This document shows, piece after piece, positions 25,539 through 32,725 of a stretch of 64,000 nucleotides of DNA. Below the pieces are notes generated by a model that saw nothing but the letters and a program-made list of their open reading frames with translations, was not told the origin of the DNA and ran no database searches. The stretch's first letter is position 1. Every line of letters begins with the position of its first letter. Source of the stretch: Pseudooceanicola pacificus (GTDB lineage: Bacteria > Pseudomonadota > Alphaproteobacteria > Rhodobacterales > Rhodobacteraceae); NCBI RefSeq assembly GCF_009789075.1, contig NZ_WNXQ01000001.1, positions 496,001 through 560,000 on the forward strand, written 5' to 3'. Both the position numbers and the translations under genes were made by a program.

Positions 25539-26354
25539 TTACTGGCCCAGCCCAAGCCCTTCGAGGTAGCGCATCGAGGCCGGGATGCCTGCCTTGTCGC
25601 GCAGTTCCAGGATCAGGCGCGGGCTGGCCTCGATCTCGCCCAGGGCGCGGAACACGGACGGCCACAGGATCGTGCCCTCGCCGATGGCCCAGTGCCGGTC
25701 GGCATAGCCGTCGGCATCCTGCAGGTGAACGTGGTGCAACCAGTCGCCGGCGGCGCGGACGAAGTAATCCACCGGCGGGGCACCGGTGCTGCCGCAGGCG
25801 TAGTGCACATGGCCGGTGTCGATCGACAGGCGCAGCGCCTCGGAGTCAAAGCTGTCCGCCAGCACCCGCCGGTCCTGCGGGTCGATGTCCTGGATCGTCT
25901 CCAGCACCAGCACCACGCCCTGATCCTCGGCCCGTTTCACCGCCGCGCCGATGGAGCCGTGGCTGCATTCGATCACCCGCTCGCGCGCGCCGGGCTTGTC
26001 GTCCAGGTTGTTGTAATCCCATGTGGTATAGGGCGAATGGATCACCATCTGCGTGGCGCCCACGGCGGCGCAGATGTCCAGCCCCTGGTCCATGCGCTTT
26101 GCGATCACCTTGCGGATTTCCGGATCGGGCGAGGAAATCGAAAAGCCCCAGAACGGCCCGTGGATACCCAGCCGTCCGGTGTAGCCGTCCAGCAGCTTGC
26201 GGGTGTGGTCCGCCTCGGGGCCCCAGTCGCCATCCAGCGCCTCGGGGGCGTGAAAGGCCTGCAGTTCCAGGTCGCGGTTCTTTTCCAGGATCCAGTCGCG
26301 ATAGGTTTCCAGGTCGGCCGTGCCAAGCGCGGCGCCAATGACGGGAGCGGTCAT
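25539..26354 (-). CDS. Sugar phosphate isomerase/epimerase (AP-endonuclease-2-like TIM barrel)
   Basis: 271 residues. Motifs of the xylose-isomerase-like TIM barrel: LGIHGPFWGF near 75, MVIHSPYTTWDYN near 125, VLVLETIQDIDPQDRRVLADSF near 172 with a metal-binding Glu, LSIDTGHVHYACG near 195, LHHVHLQDADGYADRHWAIGEG near 220, and RLILELRDK near 250. A metal-dependent isomerase or epimerase acting on a sugar, sugar phosphate or sugar acid is expected; the substrate is unknown. The MTAPVIG ATG has an AGGA site. It starts 75 bases after the SecA-like gene and ends at its own terminator, so it may be read through from that transcript or have its own promoter. Confidence 0.85.
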   Translation of the reverse strand: MTAPVIGAALGTADLETYRDWILEKNRDLELQAFHAPEALDGDWGPEADHTRKLLDGYTGRLGIHGPFWGFSISSPDPEIRKVIAKRMDQGLDICAAVGATQMVIHSPYTTWDYNNLDDKPGARERVIECSHGSIGAAVKRAEDQGVVLVLETIQDIDPQDRRVLADSFDSEALRLSIDTGHVHYACGSTGAPPVDYFVRAAGDWLHHVHLQDADGYADRHWAIGEGTILWPSVFRALGEIEASPRLILELRDKAGIPASMRYLEGLGLGQ

Positions 26355-26429
26355 GTCATCCTCATGTGTCGAGTTGTCGATGCCTGTGCCATAGGCGCGG
26401 CAGGTCACGGGCAGATGACAGTGCGCCGC

Positions 26430-28436
26430 TCAGATATTGTCGGGACGAAAGCCAAGCGCCTTTTCCTGACGCCGCGCCCGCTGCACCGTCTGGGATCGGC
26501 GCGACCGCCCCCGCCGCTCGGCCCGGCCCTGCGCCAGATTGCGCATCAGCTCGGCCAGCGCGGCGGGCAGTGGGCCGCCGTATCCCGGTGTCAGGCGCTG
26601 GACCATGCGCACCAGTCCGGGCAGGTTGTCGGCGAACAGCGGATCGTCCAGCGCGACAAAGGCCTGCGAAGTCCCGCGCTGCCCCTGCCGCGCGGTGCGC
26701 CCGATCAGCTGCCGGTCGATCCGGGCCGAGCCGTGGAATTCCGTCAGGATCACGTGCAGCCCGCCCTGCGCCTCGACCTCGGCCGAGACCGGAATGTCGG
26801 TGCCGCGTCCGGCCATGTTCGTTGCCACGGTGATCCGCCCGGGCTGGCCCGCGGCGGCCACGATACCGGCCTCGTCGGCATCCTGCCGGGCGTTCAGCAC
26901 CACCGGCTCCGCGCCCTCCATACGCAGGCGTTCGGCCACCAGCTCCGACGCCGAAACCGACCGCGTGCCGATCAGCACCGGACGGCCCCGCCGCGACTGG
27001 CGCAGGGCCGCGCGCACCACCGCCCGCCACCGCGCCGCCGAGCCCGCATGGAACCGCGTCCGCCAGAGCCGCCGCCGCACCCGGCGGTGGGTCGGCACGC
27101 GGAACACGGCGCGGTCATGGGTCAGCCGCAGCTCCCGCGCGACCTCGGCCGCGGTGCCGGTCATGCCGGCAAACCACAGGTAGCGGCCAAAGAACGTCTG
27201 ATAGGTGATCTGCGCCAATGTCTCGCGGCGACCCGACCGGTCGGCGCGTTCCTTGGCCTCGATCATCTGGTGCAGGCCGGATTGCCACTGGCGGTCGGGC
27301 ATCACCCGGCCCGTGAATTCGTCGACAATGGCAACGCCCTCGTCGGTGACGATGTAATGCTCGTCCCGCAGGTAGAGATGCAACGCCGACAGCGCCTGCG
27401 CCAATGCCTCGCGCCGGGCGGGTTCGGGTTCCAGCGACGGGACCGGGGGCAGGAAACCGGCCAGCACATCCTCGGCCCGCGGCATCAGGCGGACCTGGCG
27501 GTGACGGCGGTCCAGCCGGAAGTCCGGCCCTTCCTCCAGCGTGGCGGCGAGGGCCAGCATGGCGTCTTCGGCGACAACGGCATCGGGATCGCCGGGGCGT
27601 TCGGCGGTGATGATCAGCGGGGTCTGCGCCTCGTCGATCAGGATGCTGTCGACCTCGTCCACCACCGCAAAACCCAGCCCCCGCGTCACGATCCGCCGCG
27701 CATCCCGCCCGCCGCCCGCCGCCAGCATCCGGCGCGACAGCGTGGCCAGCGCCGACCGGTCCTGCCCCAGGGCAATACGGTCCCGCAGGTAGTCAAAGGC
27801 GATATCCGAATTGGTCGAAAAGACCACGTCGCTGTCATAGATGCCGGGGCGCAGGTGATGCTCTGTCTCTTCGGTGATGACGCCGTGGCTCAGTCCGAAG
27901 GCCTCCAGCACCGGGGCCAGGGTGGCGGCGTCGCGCGTCGCCAGGTAGCGGTTGACGGTGATCACATGCACCGGAACGCCGACCAGCGCGACCAGCACGG
28001 CAGGGATCAGCGTGGTGATCGTCTTGCCCTCGCCGGTCGCCATCTCGACAATGCGGCCCCGGGCCAGGGCCATGCCGCCGGTCACCTGAACCGGGTGATG
28101 CCGCAGGCCCAGCCTGCGATGCGACATCTCGCGGATCCCCGCCGTGGCCAGCCGGAACGGCCGCCCGCGAAATCCGTGCCGCAGCAGCGCGGGGGCCTGA
28201 TCGCGCACGAGGGCCGCCAGCGCGTCATCGTCCAGCGCGCTCAGCCGGGTGCCCTCGCGCAGCACCTGCCGGGTTTCCCACCGCGTCATCCATCCGGGAC
28301 CGTAGGTTGCGCGGCGCAGGCGGGACAGGGCCGCGCCGACCAGTTCGTCCGACCGGCGGGCGGCCTTGCGGCGGCGCTCCGGTTCGGCCGTATCGGCGCG
28401 GTCCGCGACCAGCCAATGCCGCGCCAGGTCAGACAT
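26430..28436 (-). CDS. SecA-like ATPase without C-terminal helical domains
   Basis: 668 residues, against about 850-900 for housekeeping SecA. The DEAD motor is present: Walker A MATGEGKTITTL near residue 132, the HVITVNRYLA segment near 158, Walker B VVDEVDSILIDEAQTP near 257, the cross-linking-domain part with YIVTDEGVAIVDEFTGRVM near 372, MTGTAAEVARE near 430, NMAGRGTDI near 540 and GRTARQGQRGTS near 580. It ends about 70 residues after that in a basic tail, so the helical wing, scaffold and zinc/SEC-C tail are missing. The ATG overlaps the upstream M50-HlyD gene by 8 bases; a second ATG three codons earlier is possible. It is most likely an accessory motor for the giant protein's export (inference). 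Confidence 0.86.
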   Translation of the reverse strand: MSDLARHWLVADRADTAEPERRRKAARRSDELVGAALSRLRRATYGPGWMTRWETRQVLREGTRLSALDDDALAALVRDQAPALLRHGFRGRPFRLATAGIREMSHRRLGLRHHPVQVTGGMALARGRIVEMATGEGKTITTLIPAVLVALVGVPVHVITVNRYLATRDAATLAPVLEAFGLSHGVITEETEHHLRPGIYDSDVVFSTNSDIAFDYLRDRIALGQDRSALATLSRRMLAAGGGRDARRIVTRGLGFAVVDEVDSILIDEAQTPLIITAERPGDPDAVVAEDAMLALAATLEEGPDFRLDRRHRQVRLMPRAEDVLAGFLPPVPSLEPEPARREALAQALSALHLYLRDEHYIVTDEGVAIVDEFTGRVMPDRQWQSGLHQMIEAKERADRSGRRETLAQITYQTFFGRYLWFAGMTGTAAEVARELRLTHDRAVFRVPTHRRVRRRLWRTRFHAGSAARWRAVVRAALRQSRRGRPVLIGTRSVSASELVAERLRMEGAEPVVLNARQDADEAGIVAAAGQPGRITVATNMAGRGTDIPVSAEVEAQGGLHVILTEFHGSARIDRQLIGRTARQGQRGTSQAFVALDDPLFADNLPGLVRMVQRLTPGYGGPLPAALAELMRNLAQGRAERRGRSRRSQTVQRARRQEKALGFRPDNI

Positions 28437-30579
28437 CGAAGGCATCCAGGAACAGGTTCCGCAGCGCCCGTGCCGCCCGCACCGCCAGCGGCTTGGGCGC
28501 AAAGGTCAGACGCACATGGGCGCGCATGCCGTAGTGCGGAACGGCGGGCTGCTCTTCCAGCGCGAGGTCGAGCTGGAACAGGCGGGTCACGCTGCGCAGT
28601 TCGTCCCCCGGGACGGTCGCGTAGGGCCCGCCGCCGTCGAGCGACAGCACGGCCGAGGGCAACTGGTCCTCGCCCGCCGGCACCGCGCGCACGATCCGCG
28701 CCCCGAGCCGGTGCGACAGATCCGAGGCCAGCCGGACATCCACCGCCCGCGTTTCCGAGCGGATCAGTTCGGCGAGGTCCTGCGGCACGACCAGCCGGAT
28801 CAGGGGCGGTGTTCCGGGCAGGACATGGCCGATCACCTCGCCCCGCCGGTAGAAGCGGCCCAGCGGATCGGTCGTGTCGGGCAAGTCCAGCCGCCCCGCG
28901 ATGCCCGCCCGCAGATCCAGATCGGCGAGGTTGGCGGCGGCGGTGTCACGTGCGGCGCGCGCCTCGGCGATGCGGGCGCGCAGACGTTCGGCGCTGGCCC
29001 GGTCTGTGGTGCGGGCCTCGGCGAATTCGGCCTCGGCCCGGATCAGACGGGCCTCGCCGATCCGCGCCTCGGCCAGCAGCTCGGGCGCGTCGAAGGTGAA
29101 AAGCGGCGTGCCAGCGCTCACCTCGGCGCCGTCCGCCGCGCGTGCGGCGATCACGCGACCGGGCTGGGGCGCGCGCAGGAAGGCCTCTTGCGGCAGCCAT
29201 GTCACGCCCTGCACCATCGCATGATGCGGCAGCGGAAGGGCCAGGAACACCAGCGCAAGCACCAGACCGGCCCCGCCCGCCCCGGCCAGGGCCCGTGGCC
29301 CCGCCCGGCGGATTCGCTGGTCGGTCAGGGCCTGGTGAGCAACCTTGGCGGCGGGCCAGGCAAAGGTCAGGACCAGCGACCAGATGGCCAGCAAAACCCC
29401 TACGGCACGGTATGTTCCCGCCACGAAGAGGGCGATCGTCAGCGAGATCCAGATGCGATAGACGAAGGCCAGCGGCGGGTAGAGCAGGAACCACCACCTT
29501 TCCCATGCCACGGTCCGCATCCGGGCGCGGGGCCGTTCGGCGGTGCCCAGCAGGCGGACGCGCAACTGTTCGCCCCACCAGGCATTGCCGCGTTTGGACA
29601 GGTTCGGGATCTCGATCAGGTCGCACATCACGTGGTAGCCGTCGAATTTCATCAGCGGGTTGCCGTTGACCGCCAGCGTCGACAGGCCCGAGACGACCAT
29701 CGTGTTGAACAGGATCGTGCGCACCAGCCCCGGCTCGGCCACCGTCCAGAGCAGGAAGGCCGCCGAGGCGATGGTCAGCTCGACCACCACCCCGGCGGCG
29801 GCGACGGCGGCGCGGTCCCATTTCGACGGGAAGGCGAGGGAGGAGGACGCCTCTACATACGGCAGCGGATAGAAAGCGATGAACATCAGCCCCATCTCGT
29901 GCACCTCGCCGCCGCGGGATCGGGCGGCGACGCCGTGGCCGATCTCGTGCAGCGCCTTGACCACCGGGTAGACCAGCGCAATCAGGCCCAGGTTTTCGAG
30001 GTCCAGGAAACCCTCCAGCCCCCGGTTCGCCAGCGCCTGCCAGTGCAGGGGCAACCGGACCAGCGCCCAGAGCATCAGCGCCAGCGCCGCCAGCCACCAG
30101 GCGGGGCGCGGCACCACGCCCATCACCCGGCAGAGCACCTGCAGGAACCGGTCCGGGTCCAGCAGCGGCAGGGTGATCGACAGCGGGTTCATCAGCATCT
30201 TGCGCCACAGCTGGACGCGGTCCTTGTCGCGCCGCTCCAGCAGGTCGGCCAGCAGGGGCGTTTCGGCACTGTCCAGCAGATCGGCCTGGTGGAGCTGCGT
30301 GAGCAGCTGGATCACCTCGTCCTGCGTGGGCGCATCGGGGCCGAGATCGGCGGCCACCTGCTGCCAGATCGACTCCACCGTCGTTGCGCCGTCGAGCCGC
30401 CCCGCGATCTCTTGCGCGGCGGGCGTCAGGCGGTGGACCTTCGTTCCCGTTTGGTCCGACAGGATGTACCACGGGCGCCCTAGGTAGAGATGCCGGCGCA
30501 CCGTCGCCTCGCGCCGCAGCCGGGGACGGGCCTGCGCGACGCGATACCAGTCCTGCGCGCTGTGGCTTTCGGTGGTCAC
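28429..30579 (-). CDS. PqqD-like / M50 zinc protease / HlyD fusion membrane protein
   Basis: 716 residues starting at a GTG that overlaps the upstream stop (GTGA). Residues 12-100 look like a PqqD-type winged-helix fold (LYLGRPWYILSDQTGTKVHRL, then TVESIWQQVAADLG). An M50-type intramembrane protease follows: HEIGH near residue 209 within a membrane helix and the third-ligand segment NPLMKFDGYHVMCD near 310, amid about seven membrane spans. The C-terminal 250 residues form a periplasmic HlyD-like adaptor: barrel-sandwich part FLRAPQPGRVIAARAADG near 460, a coiled-coil hairpin rich in Ala/Glu/Arg near 500-545, then a beta-barrel. It could process and hand over the giant protein during export; that is inferred from gene order. 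Confidence 0.87.
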   Translation of the reverse strand: MTTESHSAQDWYRVAQARPRLRREATVRRHLYLGRPWYILSDQTGTKVHRLTPAAQEIAGRLDGATTVESIWQQVAADLGPDAPTQDEVIQLLTQLHQADLLDSAETPLLADLLERRDKDRVQLWRKMLMNPLSITLPLLDPDRFLQVLCRVMGVVPRPAWWLAALALMLWALVRLPLHWQALANRGLEGFLDLENLGLIALVYPVVKALHEIGHGVAARSRGGEVHEMGLMFIAFYPLPYVEASSSLAFPSKWDRAAVAAAGVVVELTIASAAFLLWTVAEPGLVRTILFNTMVVSGLSTLAVNGNPLMKFDGYHVMCDLIEIPNLSKRGNAWWGEQLRVRLLGTAERPRARMRTVAWERWWFLLYPPLAFVYRIWISLTIALFVAGTYRAVGVLLAIWSLVLTFAWPAAKVAHQALTDQRIRRAGPRALAGAGGAGLVLALVFLALPLPHHAMVQGVTWLPQEAFLRAPQPGRVIAARAADGAEVSAGTPLFTFDAPELLAEARIGEARLIRAEAEFAEARTTDRASAERLRARIAEARAARDTAAANLADLDLRAGIAGRLDLPDTTDPLGRFYRRGEVIGHVLPGTPPLIRLVVPQDLAELIRSETRAVDVRLASDLSHRLGARIVRAVPAGEDQLPSAVLSLDGGGPYATVPGDELRSVTRLFQLDLALEEQPAVPHYGMRAHVRLTFAPKPLAVRAARALRNLFLDAFDV

Positions 30580-32435
30580 GGCAGCAGCCTCCACCACAGC
30601 AGGCGCAGGCGGATGACGCTGCTGCGCGCCCAGGCCCAGGCCAGCGAGCTGTCGCCCACGGAAACCTTGGCGGTGCCCTGCAGACCCGGGCGTATGGCGG
30701 GCGGGGCGTCCAGCACGCGCGCCTCGACCCGAAACCGGTTTTCGCCCTCCCCGGGATCTGACACCGAAGCGACGGCGGTGATCTCGAAGGGCACCGGCGT
30801 TGCGGCCAGGCCGGGCATCACGGCGCGGCCGGTCTGGCCGGGCGCGATCAGCGCCAGGTCGTATTCGCTGACGTCGATGCGCAGGCGCCATCCGTCCTGG
30901 CGGGCGATCTCGAACAATGTGTCGCCGCGTGTGACCGGAGAGCCGATGCGCTGGCTCAGGTCGCCCGAAACGACCAGCCCGTCGATCGGCGCGGTGATCT
31001 CCAGCCGGTCCAGCCGCGCGCGGGTCAGGTCGGCGGCGGCCAGCGCCTCGGCCAGATCGGCATTGGCGACGGCGGCCTTGGCCCGGTCGCCGATCGACAG
31101 CGCCTCGCGCAGGGACTGGCGGGCCTGGTCGACGCGGGCGTCGTTGGCGGCGGCCTCCAGTTCCAGATCGCGGTCGTCGAGCCGGGCCAGCAGCATGCCC
31201 CGCGTGACCTCGGCCCCGGCGCGCACCGGCGCCTCGGCGATGAACCCGTCGGCGGGGGCAACGGCGGCCTGCTGCATCGCGCCCTCGACCGTCGCATCGG
31301 CGCGGATGCGCAGTTCGGCCGGCACCAGAAAGGGCACGGCCAGCGCCACGGCCAGCACGATGGCCCCCAGCGTGATCGCGGGGCGGCGGCCCAGCACGGC
31401 CGTCAGCCCGCGCCCGGCCCAGTCCCGCAGGCGGCCCGAGACCAGCCGCCTTTCGTCGTATTTCGCCTTGAGCAGCGGCGCGAGGGCCGAGGCGACCAGC
31501 CGCAGGTCGTCCACCGCATCCGCGGCCAGCACCAGCGACTCGTCCTCGCCCCTGCCGCGTTGCAGGGTCAGGACGCCGACGACCTGCCCCCTAACCAGCA
31601 GCGGGGCCGAGACCACGGCACCGGACCCCAGCGTACGGCCAAGGGCGCGATGCGCGGCGTCGATCATGCGGCGGCCTTCTGGCGGGGCGGGCCAGACCAC
31701 GGCCTCGCCCTGCGCCAGCGCCTCGTCCATCGCGGCCTCATGCGCCGCGACCCGTTCGGTGCGGCGGCCAAAGGCGGCCACGCGGCTCAATGCCTCCAGC
31801 CGGACACGGCCGCGGCGGACCATGCCCAGGGCGGCGGCGTCAAAGCCGGTGACCTCGGGGATCGCGTTGACCAGCGACAGGGCGGCACCGTCGAACCGGA
31901 CGTGACCGTCGGTTGCGGCCAGCAGCCGGGTCAGCAGATGCGCGCTGTCGGCCTGTTTGCGGCCAAGCGCGGCCTGCCCCTGCCACAGCCGCGCCTCGAT
32001 CCAGCCGGCCGACCAGTGCAGATCGCGCATGATGCGGCGAAAGGCGGCGCCATCCGGGCGGTCCCGCAGGGCCAGGACCAGCACGCCCTGCAGTTCGGCC
32101 CCCGCTTCGATCGGGTATCCCAGCAGGGTCACGCCTTCGTGGTGATCGATCAGCGGCTCGGGACGGCGCAGCAGGGCCTCGGCGACGGTGACATAGGGCT
32201 GGGGGATCTCTTCGGGCAGGTTCCATCGCGCGGCCGGGCCCATCCGCCCCGCATCGCCGCGCAGGAACAGCACGGCGGCCTGCGCCTCGGCGATCCGCCC
32301 GGCGGCAATGGCCAGCCAGCCCGCCAGGAAATCCGCACCGTCCCCGGGGTTGAGAAAAGCACGCCAGGGGTCGGTCGCGGTGGCCGCGGCAGGGGCGTCG
32401 GCACTTTGGGTGCCCGTATCCAGCCTGCCGTCCAC
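30576..32435 (-). CDS. GAF-HlyD fusion, membrane-fusion/adaptor protein
   Basis: 619 residues, probable GTG start. Residues about 160-345 resemble a cytosolic GAF domain (GAVVSAPLLVRGQVVGVLTLQRG near 275), preceded by a degenerate GAF-like region (ELQGVLVLALRDRPDG). One membrane segment AITLGAIVLAVALAVPFLVP at about 353-372 is followed by an HlyD-type adaptor: VAPADGFIAEAPVRAGAEVT, a helical hairpin rich in Ala/Glu/Arg (about 425-470), then ITAPIDGLVVSGDLSQRIGS and the beta-barrel. HlyD adaptors bridge inner-membrane exporters to outer-membrane channels; a fused cytosolic sensor is unusual. It is coupled to the M50-HlyD gene by a 4-base overlap and follows the DUF3467 gene by 6 bases. Confidence 0.85.
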   Translation of the reverse strand: MDGRLDTGTQSADAPAAATATDPWRAFLNPGDGADFLAGWLAIAAGRIAEAQAAVLFLRGDAGRMGPAARWNLPEEIPQPYVTVAEALLRRPEPLIDHHEGVTLLGYPIEAGAELQGVLVLALRDRPDGAAFRRIMRDLHWSAGWIEARLWQGQAALGRKQADSAHLLTRLLAATDGHVRFDGAALSLVNAIPEVTGFDAAALGMVRRGRVRLEALSRVAAFGRRTERVAAHEAAMDEALAQGEAVVWPAPPEGRRMIDAAHRALGRTLGSGAVVSAPLLVRGQVVGVLTLQRGRGEDESLVLAADAVDDLRLVASALAPLLKAKYDERRLVSGRLRDWAGRGLTAVLGRRPAITLGAIVLAVALAVPFLVPAELRIRADATVEGAMQQAAVAPADGFIAEAPVRAGAEVTRGMLLARLDDRDLELEAAANDARVDQARQSLREALSIGDRAKAAVANADLAEALAAADLTRARLDRLEITAPIDGLVVSGDLSQRIGSPVTRGDTLFEIARQDGWRLRIDVSEYDLALIAPGQTGRAVMPGLAATPVPFEITAVASVSDPGEGENRFRVEARVLDAPPAIRPGLQGTAKVSVGDSSLAWAWARSSVIRLRLLWWRLLP

Positions 32436-32441
32436 CGTCGC

Positions 32442-32720
32442 CTAGCCCTCCAGCTTTCCGTAGCGACCTTCGTATTCCGACATCAGTTCGTCGAGCACCG
32501 ATTTCAGTTTCGCCGCCGCATGTGGCGACAGGATAACGCGATGGTGGAGCTGAATGTCGAGTTCGCCGTCGGCCCTGTCCCAGCTTTGGTTGAGGCCGAA
32601 GTTCAGCACCACCTCCTCGCGCGTCGAGGTGGCGTTGCAGACGTTGCAGTACGAACTCTTCAATTGTGACGTGTCCAGCCGGACGCGGCGGTTGTCCTCG
32701 GGTGCGGTCTCGTCGGTCAT
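32442..32720 (-). CDS. DUF3467 domain protein
   Basis: 92 residues. Motifs typical of DUF3467: YCNVCNATSTREEVVLNFG near residue 24, HHRVILSPHAAAKLKSVL near 59 and YEGRYGKL at the end. The family is small, often linked to secretion or phage-like loci, with no established enzyme activity. Its Shine-Dalgarno AGAGGTAA overlaps the TAA stop of the giant gene, so it should be translated by re-initiation in step with it. The gap to the next gene is 6 bases. A chaperone or regulator role for the export machine is a guess from position. Confidence 0.85.
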   Translation of the reverse strand: MTDETAPEDNRRVRLDTSQLKSSYCNVCNATSTREEVVLNFGLNQSWDRADGELDIQLHHRVILSPHAAAKLKSVLDELMSEYEGRYGKLEG

Positions 32721-32725
32721 GTCGC

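Noticed and set aside
25518..29099. Plus-strand frame of 1,193 codons across the isomerase and SecA-like genes (and a similar one at 28366-30483)
   Set aside because: Antisense shadow with low-complexity Gly/Arg/His/Pro composition; it crosses a clear terminator and three real genes.
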